Shown: positions 8,001 through 17,942, counted from the stretch's first letter. The stretch is 64,000 nt of DNA from Clostridiaceae bacterium (GCA_029256485.1 JAQSXU010000002.1:124001-188000); one strand, 5' to 3'. Notes: generated by a model not told the origin, from the letters alone. Numbers and translations: made by a program.

Positions 8001-8684
8001 ATGAATATTGCAAAAATCATAATAGGTGTTCTTCAGATATCAATACTTGATATTGTATTAAGTGGGGATAATGTTGGAGTTATAGCTCTTGCAATTAAAA
8101 ACCTTCCTCATAAATATGCAAAAAAGGCCTCAATGATTGGAGTTACAACAGCTGTAATACTAAGAATATTTTTTGCCTGTATAATAACATATATATTATT
8201 AATTCAGTGGCTTCCTATTAAACTTTTTGGCGGCATACTTCTTGTTAAAATAACCTGGAATTTAATTAAAGATGATGATAACAAATCAGATGCAGCTGTA
8301 AAGCCTTCTGGTAAATTTTTAAATGCTGTAATTAGTATTGTTGTTGCAGATGCAACAATGAGTTTAGATAATGTAATAGCTATTGCAGCATCAGCTGGCG
8401 GACAAATTGGACTTATCATCTTTGGTCTCATCCTAAATATCCCAATTATTTTTTATGGAAGTCAGTATGTGGCCAAGCTTATGGTTAAATTCCCTATGAC
8501 AGTTTATTTTGGTGGTTCAATCTTAGCCCATACTTCTTTCAAAATGATTTTTGAAGATAATTTGATACGACCTCTTTTCCCAAATTACATATGCATAATA
8601 ATTCCATACCTGGCAGCAGCAATCACTATTCTCTATGGATTTTATACTACAGGTAAACTATCATCTGACTCTGTTCAAAGGTAA
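8001..8684 (+). CDS. TerC/YjbE family integral membrane protein
   Basis: 227 residues, about seven transmembrane helices. Two copies of the family signature with paired acidic residues are present: LDIVLSGDNVGVIALA near residue 14 and ADATMSLDNVIAIAA near residue 115. TerC/YjbE/Alx proteins export Mn2+ or other metals or support metalation of secreted proteins. The ATG at 8001 follows AAGGAG with a rather long 13-base gap. A LysR regulator lies divergently upstream. Metal specificity cannot be told from sequence. Confidence 0.85.
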   Translation: MNIAKIIIGVLQISILDIVLSGDNVGVIALAIKNLPHKYAKKASMIGVTTAVILRIFFACIITYILLIQWLPIKLFGGILLVKITWNLIKDDDNKSDAAVKPSGKFLNAVISIVVADATMSLDNVIAIAASAGGQIGLIIFGLILNIPIIFYGSQYVAKLMVKFPMTVYFGGSILAHTSFKMIFEDNLIRPLFPNYICIIIPYLAAAITILYGFYTTGKLSSDSVQR

Positions 8685-8817
8685 AAATTTTACCTCCTGT
8701 AAAATTTTTATAGTATTATATTACATAATAGATATTTTAAATATGCTTCCATTAATTAACTTTTTAATTATTTTTGTAGTATAATATTTATATAAATAAT
8801 ATTTGGGGGCGTTTACT

Positions 8818-9921
8818 TTGAGTGAAAAGATCCTAATAATTACAGATAATTTTAGAAAAATTACCTTTTCTTCATTATTAAGTTTCTATTCTATTGATTT
8901 CATTAATCCTGATCATTTACATGCTATTAAACTATTAAATTATGATGCAGCTATAGTAGATTTCAACGAAGCAGCTAAAAATATTGAAATTAGTAATATT
9001 CTGCGTTCTGTAAATCCGTGGCTGCCTCTATTAATAATTTATGACTTACCCTCTCCCTCTGAATACTTAGATTTTGCTAAAGTTAATGGATTTGGACAAA
9101 TAAGTATGCTTATCTGGAGACAGAATTATCCTGAGGAAATTATAAAATACATTCAGTCCCTTATTCACCCTGGATATCCAAATGTTGAAGCTGGTATAGC
9201 GCTAGTATTGCCAATTTATGATATGAATGTGCAGTTTAGTAATTTATTGTCCTTAATTGAAAACGTTAAGATTTTAATTGAAAAAAGTTTAAATAATATA
9301 TTTATTTTTTTAGTTGACATAAATAATCATAATAATATTGAAGATTTAATAAATAAGTTTAAAAATAATGAAAGTTTTGATGATGCTGGCAGTAACTCAA
9401 GCTTTAGTTTAAATTATGTGAAGTCTGATAATTACTTAGATTCACTGCGTTCTATTGATTCACAAATAATGATATTCATAGATACAGATAAGCAATATAA
9501 TATTGCTGATATATCAAAAATAATAAATATTTTAAAATTTGGTTACTTTGATATGATTATTGGATCAAATTTAAATAATTCAAAGCCAGCTGATTCCTTA
9601 AAAAATAATATTAATCTTATTAGCAAATCCTTAATCAACTCCATGCTTCCTGAAGGAATAACTTATTCTGAAAATGGTTTAATTGGAATGAATTCAACAA
9701 CTTCAAATTATATACTGTCACTTTTAAAACAGGATACTGGTACTCCAATGGATTTGGAGATGTTATACATATCAAAGCTTCTTAAATTTAGAGTACTTCA
9801 AATACCTATAGATTTTATCCAAAAAGAAAACCTTGTGCAGAAAAAAATCAATTCTTTATTCCTTATTAAAAGTTTAAGAAAACTTAAGGGGTTAAAAATT
9901 AGCAAATTTAAAAGTATCTGA
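8818..9921 (+). CDS. Receiver-like domain fused to a glycosyltransferase family 2-like domain
   Basis: 367 residues from TTG at 8818, chosen because GGGGGCG at 8805-8811 sits 7 bases before it; an upstream TTG at 8803 overlaps that site. Residues 1-115 follow a receiver (REC) pattern of strands KILIITDN, DAAIVDFN (with an Asp where phosphorylation would fall) and LLIIYD, but the final Lys is not clear. From about 122 the sequence resembles GT2/dolichyl-phosphate mannosyltransferase folds: IALVLPIYDMN, then MIFIDTDKQYN in place of DAD(L/G)QH, then FDMIIGSNL. The DxD-like D-T-D is present. The next gene is a response regulator 29 bases downstream, so the pair is probably one operon. Function is unknown; the fusion is a low-to-moderate confidence reading. 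Confidence 0.6.
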   Translation: MSEKILIITDNFRKITFSSLLSFYSIDFINPDHLHAIKLLNYDAAIVDFNEAAKNIEISNILRSVNPWLPLLIIYDLPSPSEYLDFAKVNGFGQISMLIWRQNYPEEIIKYIQSLIHPGYPNVEAGIALVLPIYDMNVQFSNLLSLIENVKILIEKSLNNIFIFLVDINNHNNIEDLINKFKNNESFDDAGSNSSFSLNYVKSDNYLDSLRSIDSQIMIFIDTDKQYNIADISKIINILKFGYFDMIIGSNLNNSKPADSLKNNINLISKSLINSMLPEGITYSENGLIGMNSTTSNYILSLLKQDTGTPMDLEMLYISKLLKFRVLQIPIDFIQKENLVQKKINSLFLIKSLRKLKGLKISKFKSI

Positions 9922-9950
9922 ATTTTTAATTATGGAGGATGGTGATAATT

Positions 9951-10598
9951 ATGGCTGATAAAAAGGCTGTTTTATTTGTTGATAACGATAAGAATATTCT
10001 TAAGCAGCTAGATACTGTCTTTAAGAATAAAGATTATAGGTTGTATTTTGCAAAAACAGTTGATGAAGCTTTAGATATTCTTATTCATAATAAAGTTGAT
10101 GTGGTTGCTGCAGACATGATTTTACCTGGTAAAACTGGCTTAGATTTACTTCATACTATTAAACATAAATATCCATACATTGTTCGAATATTTTTAGTAG
10201 AAATAAATCAAATTTCATCCATACTGTCCTGCATTAATAATGGTGCTATTTACAGATTTATCGAAAAGCCATGGAAAAATTCTGAACAAATACTATTAAC
10301 TATTAAAGATGCCATGCTTTATTCGGATTTTCTTCAAAATAATATTATTCTAGATAATAATAACTCTGATATTATTACCATTTCAATTGAGTCGTTAAGA
10401 GATATAATTGATTTATATAAGAGGCAATATTTTATTGTAAAAAATGATACATTAATTGTGTTTGTCTCCTCCTCCTTTAATAGTAAGATGAATGTGAATT
10501 CCTATTTAAATGAATATGATATTAATTTGAATTTATATCATAAAAGATTATTAGATCATAATTACACTTTATATATTAGAAGATCTCAATATATTTAG
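9951..10598 (+). CDS. Response regulator with unassigned C-terminal domain
   Basis: 215 residues from ATG at 9951; the earlier ATG at 9939 directly abuts the GGAGG at 9934-9938 and is unlikely. Residues 1-120 are a receiver domain: acidic pocket FVDNDKN, phosphoacceptor Asp in VAADMILP, and Lys in FIEKPW. The resemblance is to the receivers of RpfG-like proteins. The last 90 residues match no DNA-binding or HD-GYP domain that I recognise. No histidine kinase adjoins. It follows the receiver/glycosyltransferase gene by 29 bases. Confidence 0.75.
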   Translation: MADKKAVLFVDNDKNILKQLDTVFKNKDYRLYFAKTVDEALDILIHNKVDVVAADMILPGKTGLDLLHTIKHKYPYIVRIFLVEINQISSILSCINNGAIYRFIEKPWKNSEQILLTIKDAMLYSDFLQNNIILDNNNSDIITISIESLRDIIDLYKRQYFIVKNDTLIVFVSSSFNSKMNVNSYLNEYDINLNLYHKRLLDHNYTLYIRRSQYI

Positions 10599-10684
10599 TT
10601 TTATTGAAATCCACATAATTCCTCCATAATTTCATCTTATAATTAAAACATAGTAAATAATAAATTTGTTTAGGAGGGATTTAT

Positions 10685-10951
10685 ATGTTTTGTGGAAGAT
10701 TTGGTTTTGGTGGCTTCGGCGGAGGCTTTGGAAGAGGCTTTGGCGGATTCAATAGCAGCTTTATATTAATTAGCATGGGTATTAGACTGGTAATCCTAGC
10801 AGCTATCATTTTCATTATAGTAAAGCTGTTTAAAAAGTATAATAATAGTTCAAATAGTGCTCTTAAAATATTAGATGAGAAGTTTGCTAATGGTGAAATT
10901 TCGGAAGATGAATACTTAAAAAGAAAAACTATTATTTCTGGTAAAAAATAA
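10685..10951 (+). CDS. Small SHOCT-domain membrane protein
   Basis: 88 residues. The N-terminus is rich in Gly and Phe (GFGGFGGGFGRGFGGF), followed by one transmembrane helix at about 33-50. The C-terminal SHOCT motif is ALKILDEKFANGEISEDEYLKRK. SHOCT modules are short oligomerisation tails of unclear function. AGGAGGG precedes the ATG and a terminator follows, so it is a single-gene unit next to a two-component system that may control it. Confidence 0.75.
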   Translation: MFCGRFGFGGFGGGFGRGFGGFNSSFILISMGIRLVILAAIIFIIVKLFKKYNNSSNSALKILDEKFANGEISEDEYLKRKTIISGKK

Positions 10952-10953
10952 TC

Positions 10954-10976
10954 AACTAGAGGTTTCCCCTCTAGTT
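10954..10976 (+). terminator. Rho-independent terminator
   Basis: Stem AACTAGAGG/CCTCTAGTT with a 5-base loop followed by TTATTATTA, directly after the SHOCT gene. Confidence 0.8.
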
Positions 10977-11030
10977 TTATTATTATATACTTAATTATAG
11001 AATAAGCACTTAATTATAGGGGTGATCACT

Positions 11031-11732
11031 TTGAATGAAAATATGAGAATTTTAGTTGTGGATGATGAACAGAAAATATTGGATGTTATTGAGGCATATT
11101 TACTTAAAGAAGGCTATGATGTTATTACAGCATTAGATGGAGTAAGCGCATTAAATATTATCAATGCTCAAACAATACACCTTGTTATACTAGACCTAAT
11201 GCTGCCCAAAGTTTCAGGTGAAGAGGTATGTAAGAACATAAGAACTCACTCACAAGTCCCAATAATTATGCTGACTGCTAAAGCCGATGAAGATAATAAA
11301 ATAGAAGGCCTTGCCATTGGTGCCGATGATTACATTACAAAGCCTTTTAGTACTAGAGAACTGGTCAGCAGAGTAAAAGCATTGCTAAGAAGAACATATA
11401 GGGGGGACAATGTATTAGCTGAGCATTTGTCCTTTAATAATGGTGATATTAATGTTGATATAAAAAAAATGGTTGTTAAGAAAAATGGAAGCGCTTTGCT
11501 TTTTACTGTTAATGAATTTAAAGTCTTAGCAGTTCTTATTTCAAACCCTGGTGAAGTATTTTCTAGAGAAAAACTAGTAGAAAAAGCTTTTGGATATGAT
11601 TATGAGGGTACCGATAGAAATATCGATACATACATAAAAAACATCAGGCAGAAAATTGAGGATAATCCAAGAGAACCGGTATATATTCATACCATTTATG
11701 GGTTGGGTTATAAATTTGGGGGGAATAATTAG
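11031..11732 (+). CDS. OmpR/PhoB family response regulator
   Basis: 233 residues from TTG at 11031, 6 bases after AGGGGTG; a GTG at 11022 lies inside that site. The receiver domain shows LVVDDEQ, phosphoacceptor in VILDLMLP, MLTAKAD and ITKPFS. The C-terminal winged helix ends in the typical TYIKNIRQKIEDNPREPVYIHTIYGLGYKF. The stop overlaps the GTG start of the histidine kinase, so the pair is co-translated. The signal is unknown; see the sensor. Confidence 0.92.
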   Translation: MNENMRILVVDDEQKILDVIEAYLLKEGYDVITALDGVSALNIINAQTIHLVILDLMLPKVSGEEVCKNIRTHSQVPIIMLTAKADEDNKIEGLAIGADDYITKPFSTRELVSRVKALLRRTYRGDNVLAEHLSFNNGDINVDIKKMVVKKNGSALLFTVNEFKVLAVLISNPGEVFSREKLVEKAFGYDYEGTDRNIDTYIKNIRQKIEDNPREPVYIHTIYGLGYKFGGNN

Positions 11733-13141
11733 TGAGGTTTTCTTTGAGAAAAAAATTATCTTTAGGGTTTCTTACAGCTGTACTTGGTTCCATAATTATT
11801 GCAAGTTTGATATCAAACATTATGATAAATAAAATATTTAATGCCTATTTAAAAGACGAGCATAACACCAAGATTAACAAAGTAGTTACTATGGCAAGCG
11901 AATTATATGATGAGAATAATAAACTTTCAGATTCCGCAGTGCAGCAGCTGCAAAGATATTCACAGCTGGAAAATATGTATATTGAAATTCAAGATAGCCA
12001 TGGCAGCCAAATTTATACTTCTGGAATGCCTAATTTAAATGGAATGAATACCATGAGTGGCATGATGGGCTCAAGAATGCATAATTTAAATAGTGGTGGC
12101 AGTGGAGATTACACTGAAGAAAAGCATGATTTGATTAAAAGCAATAAAAAAGCTGGCGCTATAATCTGTGGCTATTTTAGCAGTTCCTTAATGACATCAG
12201 GTGCCGTGACCTTTATAATGACACTTAATAAATCCTTTGTCATTTCTGCTGTAATAGCCTTATCCTTTGGTTTATTGCTGAGCATTATGATTTCAAACCA
12301 GATTTCAAAACCTTTAGTTAAGATAACACATACTGCTAATGAAATGAGGCACGGAAACCTTCAATTGCGATCTGATGTAGGCAGCAGTACAAAAGAGATA
12401 GAGGACTTATCTCTTTCTATTAATTATTTAGCTGAAACTCTTAACCATCAAGAGATTTATAGAAAAAGAATGACATCAGATATGGCACATGAAATACGCA
12501 CTCCACTTACTACTTTAAAAACTCATATTGAGGCATTAATTGATGGAATCTGGGAACCCACTACCGAAAGATTTGAAAGCTTTTATGAAGAAATTGAAAG
12601 GTTAAACAAATTAGTAGATAATCTTAGAGATTTGTCAAAACTTGAGGAATCTAAATTGAATTTAAATAAAAGTAAATTCAACTTATCTGAAGAAATGGAG
12701 AAAATAGTTTGCACTTTTAAGCCCCTGTTCTATAAAAATAATTTTTCATTAAAGAAGGAAATTGAAAATAATATGTGGGTAATTATGGATAAGGATAAAC
12801 TTAAGCAAATAATGCATAATGTAATTTTTAATGCTTATAAGTATCTTAATGTAAATGGAACTGTAATTATAAATTTAAAAGCTGAAGGTGAAAATGCCAT
12901 TGTTAAAATTTCAGATACTGGTATTGGAATAAGCGAAGAAGATTTACCTCATATATTTGACAGATTTTATAGAAGTGACTCATCCAGGGATGTTCATACT
13001 GGTGGTTCAGGCTTAGGGCTGACAATTACAAAAACTCTAGTTGAAGCCCATGATGGAAGTATTACTGCAGAAAGCTTACTGGGGCATGGTTCTGTATTTA
13101 CCATTGTTATGCCTGTAGTTTGTACAGGTAAGGACATTTAA
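11732..13141 (+). CDS. Sensor histidine kinase with methionine-rich external loop
   Basis: 469 residues from GTG (GGGGGG 8 bases upstream). Two transmembrane helices (about 9-32 and 158-186) enclose an external domain. Within it residues 99-116 hold six methionines (99, 105, 108, 111, 112, 116), a pattern like the copper/silver-binding Met motifs of Cus/Pco proteins. Then come HAMP (about 187-240), HisKA with [13 protein letters not shown], and HATPase with N box, DTGIGI and GGSGLGL. Autophosphorylation would be on the His of AHEIRTP. Metal sensing is an inference from the Met cluster only, as no copper exporter is adjacent. Confidence 0.9.
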   Translation: MRFSLRKKLSLGFLTAVLGSIIIASLISNIMINKIFNAYLKDEHNTKINKVVTMASELYDENNKLSDSAVQQLQRYSQLENMYIEIQDSHGSQIYTSGMPNLNGMNTMSGMMGSRMHNLNSGGSGDYTEEKHDLIKSNKKAGAIICGYFSSSLMTSGAVTFIMTLNKSFVISAVIALSFGLLLSIMISNQISKPLVKITHTANEMRHGNLQLRSDVGSSTKEIEDLSLSINYLAETLNHQEIYRKRMTSDMAHEIRTPLTTLKTHIEALIDGIWEPTTERFESFYEEIERLNKLVDNLRDLSKLEESKLNLNKSKFNLSEEMEKIVCTFKPLFYKNNFSLKKEIENNMWVIMDKDKLKQIMHNVIFNAYKYLNVNGTVIINLKAEGENAIVKISDTGIGISEEDLPHIFDRFYRSDSSRDVHTGGSGLGLTITKTLVEAHDGSITAESLLGHGSVFTIVMPVVCTGKDI

Positions 13142-13205
13142 AAGTGTCAATAAAGTGCTTTCCTTAATATCATATTACATAAGTAATTTTTACCGGGGTG
13201 AAAAT

Positions 13206-13709
13206 TTGACTGTAAATGAATATTTTGAAAGCATTTATTCTCTTGATTTAAAAAAGATTTCACAGAGATATAAATATCTTGGAGAAGGAATAAGCAGAAA
13301 AGTATATGCTTTAAATGAAAACTTAGTAGTGAAGGTTGCAAAAGGCGATGAAGGAATTTATCAAAATTCAGTAGAGTACTATGTGTTTACCCATGCTGAT
13401 AAAAACTTTAGTAAATATTTATGCCCTATTTTGTGGTTTAGACCCAAAATGCTGATTATGAGAAGAGCTATTCCATTTAAGAAAATTACAAAATCCAGAT
13501 TCGTTGACTTAAGAACTATAAGGTCAGAACCTAACTCATTTAGTGAAATAAATTACTACACCAGTAAATTTTTTCTTTACTACAATGATATAAGATCTGC
13601 CGGTTCATGGGGAAAGCTTGATAATTGTAATGTTCTTATTGATTATGGATGCACAAATATGTTCGGAGATTACTATTATGACTTCATATTTAGGTTTATG
13701 AGATATTGA
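13206..13709 (+). CDS. Small protein with kinase-fold features
   Basis: 167 residues from TTG at 13206, five bases after GGGGTG at 13195-13200; longer in-frame starts lack a ribosome binding site. It reads like a minimal protein kinase/aminoglycoside phosphotransferase fold: a glycine-loop-like YLGEGISRKVYAL, a Lys in NLVVKVAKG, then a hinge (MLIMRRAIPF), and a late GKLDNCNVLIDYG that resembles the catalytic N and DFG-type metal Asp. A clear HxD catalytic loop is missing. It could be a pseudokinase or a small-molecule kinase relative. No operon partner downstream. Confidence 0.55.
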   Translation: MTVNEYFESIYSLDLKKISQRYKYLGEGISRKVYALNENLVVKVAKGDEGIYQNSVEYYVFTHADKNFSKYLCPILWFRPKMLIMRRAIPFKKITKSRFVDLRTIRSEPNSFSEINYYTSKFFLYYNDIRSAGSWGKLDNCNVLIDYGCTNMFGDYYYDFIFRFMRY

Positions 13710-13720
13710 ATTTTATTTTT

Positions 13721-13774
13721 ATAAAGGCCTTATACTTCAAATTACTAATTGTAGTTGAATGATAAGGCCTTTAT
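13721..13774 (+). terminator. Long hairpin terminator
   Basis: Stem ATAAAGGCCTTAT and its complement, with inner pairing TTCAA/TTGAA and TTAC/GTA within the loop. Lies between the kinase-fold gene and the AI-2E permease gene; the T-tail is short. Confidence 0.55.
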
Positions 13775-13861
13775 GCATATTTAAAACTATGCTGTTAAAA
13801 ATATACTTAATATGATTTATAAAAGTAAATTTTACTTCTATAAATAAAGGAGCTTATTTTT

Positions 13862-14911
13862 ATGATAGAGAAACATCCTGTTAAGGTATTATTAATTATT
13901 AATTTAGTTCTTCTAGCTTTAACTTTCTTAAGTAAAATGTATTTTTTACATAGATTTTTAAAGGTAATAAATAGTTCTTTTATTATACCTCTTTTGTTCT
14001 CCACATTTTTTTATTATTTGCTAAAGCCTATTAATAAGCATTTTATAAAAAAAACTGACAATAAAAGTCTATCTTCTGCATTAACATTAACTATAAGCCT
14101 CTTTATAACTTCAGGAATATTATTCTACTTTTATTCAGATCTACTATACCAATTTAAAGCAATACTTAATTACCTTAAAGGTATACCTGCACAGGTAAAT
14201 CAACTTAATGGAATACTAGTAAATTTAAATCAATATATAAGTATAAAGGAAATTTATATAATGTTAGCAGGATTAGCTGAAAAATACATGGTTGTAATAG
14301 GAAAATATATTATAGCTGCAATCAACTCCATAGTAAGCACATTTTATAAAATACCTTTAATTATTGTTTTATTATTCTTTTTATTAAAGGATGGGAACAG
14401 TATTAAATATAAAATCAAATCATTATTTCCAGAGGAATACAGTAGTTTCTTAAATTTTATTATCAGTGAAAGTGATGCCACTTTAACTGCTTATGTAAAT
14501 GGTCAGGCTAAAGTAGCCTTATCTCTTAGCATTATGATTTTTATAGGCTATAAGATAATAAGACTTCCAAATTCTTTAGTATTATCTTCAATAACCTTTA
14601 TTTTAGCCTTTATTCCTTTTGTTGGCTTTTTTATATCAATGATTATACCTATTATTATTGCTTTTAGCATGGGATGGCTAATGATATTAAGATTAGCCCT
14701 TGTATTTATTGTAGTGCAAACTTTAAAAGGAAGAGTTTTTGTTCCTATTATAATGTCAAAAGCTATGAAGATTCACCCGGTAACAGACATAATATTAGTT
14801 ATAAGTGCAGTGGCCCTTGGTGGTGCAGTGGCAGCTTTTGCAGTTGTTCCATTGTATGCAGTATTAAAAACTATTATCATAAATTATAATTTGTATTGTA
14901 AGAATAAATAA
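13862..14911 (+). CDS. AI-2E family transporter (PerM/TqsA-like permease)
   Basis: 349 residues with about eight transmembrane helices grouped at 10-60 and 60-100 and again from 215 to 345, as in the AI-2E/UPF0118 family. Recognisable are the central soluble stretch (105-160) and the C-terminal GRVFVPIIMSKAMKIHPVTDIILVISAVALGGAVAAF block. Members include autoinducer-2 exporters and Na+/H+ antiporters, so the substrate cannot be given. AAGGAG lies 10 bases before ATG. It is a single-gene unit. Confidence 0.87.
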   Translation: MIEKHPVKVLLIINLVLLALTFLSKMYFLHRFLKVINSSFIIPLLFSTFFYYLLKPINKHFIKKTDNKSLSSALTLTISLFITSGILFYFYSDLLYQFKAILNYLKGIPAQVNQLNGILVNLNQYISIKEIYIMLAGLAEKYMVVIGKYIIAAINSIVSTFYKIPLIIVLLFFLLKDGNSIKYKIKSLFPEEYSSFLNFIISESDATLTAYVNGQAKVALSLSIMIFIGYKIIRLPNSLVLSSITFILAFIPFVGFFISMIIPIIIAFSMGWLMILRLALVFIVVQTLKGRVFVPIIMSKAMKIHPVTDIILVISAVALGGAVAAFAVVPLYAVLKTIIINYNLYCKNK

Positions 14912-14940
14912 AAAGTCACTATGATATTCATAGTGACTTT
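14911..14940. terminator. Bidirectional terminator
   Basis: 13-base stem AAAGTCACTATGA with its complement and a 3-base loop, flanked by A and T runs. It separates the AI-2E gene from the convergent ABC transporter operon. Confidence 0.88.
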
Positions 14941-14946
14941 TTTATT

Positions 14947-15585
14947 TTACGTTGTTTTCTTAAAATTATGATTAGCTGCATAGCTTAAAGCATAGTTAAT
15001 AATAAAATAAGTCATTGCTATCATCCCAAACAAAGTAAACACTTGCGATGATGTTGCATACTGCCCCATTATTATCATACCTTTACCTGTAAGTTCTTCA
15101 ATGCCAACTACCCAGACAAATGATGTATCTTTAATAACAGTAATAAACTGTGAAACTAATGGAGGAAGCATATTTTTAAGAGCCTGTGGCAAAATAACAT
15201 GTATCATAGTTTGAAAGTAAGTAAATCCTTGAGATTTAGCTGCCTCCCATTGACCTCTTGGAATTGAATTTAACCCTGCTCTTATTATTTCAGCTATTAT
15301 TGCAGTGGTAAATATAGTCATTGCAGTAATTCCAGAATTAATTGGCTGCATTGAAGTCATAAATCTAACTGCAAGAATAAATAAAAGTAAAGGTGTATTT
15401 CTTACAATTTCTATATAGAGAACGGCAGCGTGTTTTATCCCCTTCTTTTCAGAAAATCTTGCTATTCCAAGCAATGTGCCAAATAAAGTACTGAAAACTA
15501 TGGTCATTAAGGCTATATATAGAGTAGTTAAAAGCCCTTTAAATAAGAATAAAAACACTTCAGCTTTAAAAAGTTCACTTATCAT
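14947..15585 (-). CDS. Polar amino acid ABC transporter permease (second subunit)
   Basis: 212 residues with about five membrane helices. The HisM/GlnP family signature is [45 protein letters not shown] (the EAA loop that contacts the ATPase). It starts by an ATGA overlap with the first permease and is the last gene of the operon, followed by a terminator. Pairs with the other permease as a heterodimeric channel. Confidence 0.92.
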   Translation of the reverse strand: MISELFKAEVFLFLFKGLLTTLYIALMTIVFSTLFGTLLGIARFSEKKGIKHAAVLYIEIVRNTPLLLFILAVRFMTSMQPINSGITAMTIFTTAIIAEIIRAGLNSIPRGQWEAAKSQGFTYFQTMIHVILPQALKNMLPPLVSQFITVIKDTSFVWVVGIEELTGKGMIIMGQYATSSQVFTLFGMIAMTYFIINYALSYAANHNFKKTT

Positions 15586-16253
15586 ATTCTCACCTGAGCC
15601 TTTCCTTCAAGTCGTTTTGCGTATCTAGCTAAAGGCAAACACAATGCCAGGTACATTAAGCCTGTAGTAACATATGCAGGACCATAGTATAGATTATTGC
15701 TAGCCCAAGAGTCTGCCTGATACATCAAATCTCCTCCTGCAACCATAGCTAAAACAGATGTATTTTTTATCAAGCTTACAGCTTGATTAGTTAATGGAGG
15801 AAGTATAATTTTTATAGCTTGCGGTATAATTATATATGCCATGCACTGAACATAATTAAAGCCTTGTGATACTGCCGCTTCCATTTGGCCCTTTGGAACG
15901 GCTTCAATGCCTCCCCTTACTGCCTCTGCAATATATGCGCCATGATATACTCCTATTCCCAAAACGCCTACAGCATATATTGGAAGTATTATGCCAAGGT
16001 GTGGAAGTCCATTATAAAGAAAAAATATTTGAACTACAAGTGGAGTATTTTGAAAAAATGCTACATATATTTTACTTATCTTCTTAGTAATTTTAAAATG
16101 AGAGGAACCAAGAATCCCAAATATTAATCCTAATATTAAAGCTAATATTAACGCTAGTATTGAAACTTCTATAGTTGTCAAAAAACCCTGTAAGAAAATA
16201 GACTTATCATTAAACAGAGCCTCCCATTTAAATAATTCAAATGGACTAGACAC
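15582..16253 (-). CDS. Polar amino acid ABC transporter permease (first subunit)
   Basis: 223 residues with about five membrane helices and the EAA loop [30 protein letters not shown]. The GTG start at 16253 overlaps the stop of the binding-protein gene (TAGTG), so translation is coupled. Sequence is of the GltJ/HisQ type. Confidence 0.92.
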   Translation of the reverse strand: MSSPFELFKWEALFNDKSIFLQGFLTTIEVSILALILALILGLIFGILGSSHFKITKKISKIYVAFFQNTPLVVQIFFLYNGLPHLGIILPIYAVGVLGIGVYHGAYIAEAVRGGIEAVPKGQMEAAVSQGFNYVQCMAYIIIPQAIKIILPPLTNQAVSLIKNTSVLAMVAGGDLMYQADSWASNNLYYGPAYVTTGLMYLALCLPLARYAKRLEGKAQVRI

Positions 16254-17059
16254 TATTTAATCCCCCACTTCTCAATAAGTTTTTGAAGTTCTCCTGATTT
16301 CTTCATTTCACTTATTGTATCGTTTATTTGTTTTGCTAATTCATCATTTCCCTTTTTAGATGCAATACCATAGTTCTGTGGGCTAAACTTGTCTTTTAGA
16401 ATTGTAGTTGAGTCATCTATATAACCATTTAAAATTGCGCCATCAACTGAAAAGCAGTCAACTCTGCCAGATTCCAAGGCAGCTTTGATTTCTGGGTAAG
16501 TAGCGAATTCAAGGAATGAAACTTTTACTCCCTGCTTATCTGCTTCCTCCTGAATTGCCTTTTTGCTTGTAGAACTTTGTGCAACACCTATTTTCTTGCC
16601 ATTTAGATCTTTTAAGCTTGATATGCCAGATGCTTTTTTAACCATCAAAGCTACACCATCAGTAAAATAAGGGTCTGAGAAATTATAGCTCTTCTTTCTT
16701 TCGTCAGTTATTGTAAATGTTGCAGCTACCATATCAACTTGACCACTATCCATTAATGGTCCTCTTGTTTTTGCAGTTACTGCCTGAAATTGTATTTTAC
16801 TTTCATCACCTAATATTTTTTTTGCTACAGCTTTAGCTATGTCAATTTCAAAACCATCTATTTTAGAAGTCTTTGGATCTTTATATCCAAACTTAGGCAC
16901 ATCCACCTTAACGCCTACCTTTAATACTCCATTGTTTTTGATTGTTTGAATATCCTTAGGTAAAGATGAACTTGAAGCACTATTTGTCTTTCCGCAGCCT
17001 ACCATTGAGATACCAATTGCCATTGCCAACAAAACTGATACAATTTTAACTTTTTTCAT
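16253..17059 (-). CDS. Amino acid ABC transporter substrate-binding lipoprotein (Asp/Glu-like)
   Basis: 268 residues. A lipoprotein signal ends in VGC (Cys22), so it is membrane-anchored outside. The mature part is a family 3 solute-binding protein: GFEIDIAKAVAKKI, then TRGPLMDSGQVDMVAATFTITDERKKSYNFSDPY. That last stretch closely resembles the Campylobacter PEB1 aspartate/glutamate-binding protein, so an acidic amino acid is the best guess; glutamine is the alternative. It lies between the ATPase and permease genes. GGGGG precedes the ATG. Confidence 0.92.
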   Translation of the reverse strand: MKKVKIVSVLLAMAIGISMVGCGKTNSASSSSLPKDIQTIKNNGVLKVGVKVDVPKFGYKDPKTSKIDGFEIDIAKAVAKKILGDESKIQFQAVTAKTRGPLMDSGQVDMVAATFTITDERKKSYNFSDPYFTDGVALMVKKASGISSLKDLNGKKIGVAQSSTSKKAIQEEADKQGVKVSFLEFATYPEIKAALESGRVDCFSVDGAILNGYIDDSTTILKDKFSPQNYGIASKKGNDELAKQINDTISEMKKSGELQKLIEKWGIK

Positions 17060-17076
17060 TATAAAACCCCCTAAAA

Positions 17077-17802
17077 TTATCTTATTATTTTACTTAAAAA
17101 TTGCTTTGTTCTTTCCTGTGTTGGATTTTTGAAAAAATGTTCTGGAGATCCTTCTTCTAAAATTTCGCCACCATCTACAAATATAACCCTATCAGCAACC
17201 TGCCTTGCAAATCCCATTTCATGAGTTACAGCAACCATTGTTATCCCTTCTTTAGTTAAATCCACCATAACATCTAAAACTTCTTGAATCATTTCAGGAT
17301 CTAATGCTGATGTTGGCTCATCAAAGAGAATTATTTTTGGTTTCATATTTAATGCCCTGGCTATAGCTACCCTTTGCTGCTGTCCACCTGAAAGCTGCAG
17401 TGGATAATAATTTGCCTTATCCCTTAACCCTACTCTCTCTAGATACGCTAGACCGCTTTCTTCAGCTTCTTCTTTAGGAACCTTCTTAATAAGAATTGGT
17501 GCCATAGTCACATTTTCTAGTACAGTTTTATGAGGATAAAGATTGAATTGCTGAAAAACCATGGCTATAGATTGTCTTACTTTAGTAACTTGTGCTTTAG
17601 GTGCTGTAATTTCTACATCATCCACTATTATTTTTCCATCAGTAGGCTCCTCAAGTAAGTTCATGCATCTAATAAGAGTACTTTTACCAGAACCACTGGG
17701 TCCAATGATTACAAGTTTTTCTCCTGAATTTACTTTTAAGTTGATGTTCTTTAAAACATGATTTTTACCAAAATGCTTATTTACATTTAAAAGTGTAATC
17801 AA
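17077..17802 (-). CDS. Amino acid ABC transporter ATP-binding protein
   Basis: 241 residues from TTG at 17802, 8 bases after AGGTGG; this gives the standard GlnQ/GltL length, whereas the longest frame would add 14 unusual residues. Walker A is [12 protein letters not shown], signature [15 protein letters not shown], Walker [14 protein letters not shown], and the switch His lies in [10 protein letters not shown]. First gene of the four-gene transporter operon. Confidence 0.94.
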   Translation of the reverse strand: MITLLNVNKHFGKNHVLKNINLKVNSGEKLVIIGPSGSGKSTLIRCMNLLEEPTDGKIIVDDVEITAPKAQVTKVRQSIAMVFQQFNLYPHKTVLENVTMAPILIKKVPKEEAEESGLAYLERVGLRDKANYYPLQLSGGQQQRVAIARALNMKPKIILFDEPTSALDPEMIQEVLDVMVDLTKEGITMVAVTHEMGFARQVADRVIFVDGGEILEEGSPEHFFKNPTQERTKQFLSKIIR

Positions 17803-17913
17803 TTTAGGTCCACCTTTCAAAATATCACAACCGCATAATTGCAATATTTACTACCGTTAACTTCATATTTGCATAAAATTATGTGTTGTGATCACTTATT
17901 AATATTGTAATAA

Positions 17914-17942
17914 ATTATACTACAATTTATTGTAATTAGCAA
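17914..17942 (-). promoter_or_regulatory. Sigma-A promoter for the amino acid ABC operon
   Basis: Read on the minus strand: TTGCTA, 17 bases, TATAAT, about 110 bases before the ATPase start. The spacer forms part of a partial inverted repeat (AATAAATT/AATTTATT), which may be an operator. Confidence 0.5.

Noticed and set aside
15866..16127. Open frames opposite the ABC permease gene
   Set aside because: Shadow frames of the permease; no start signal.
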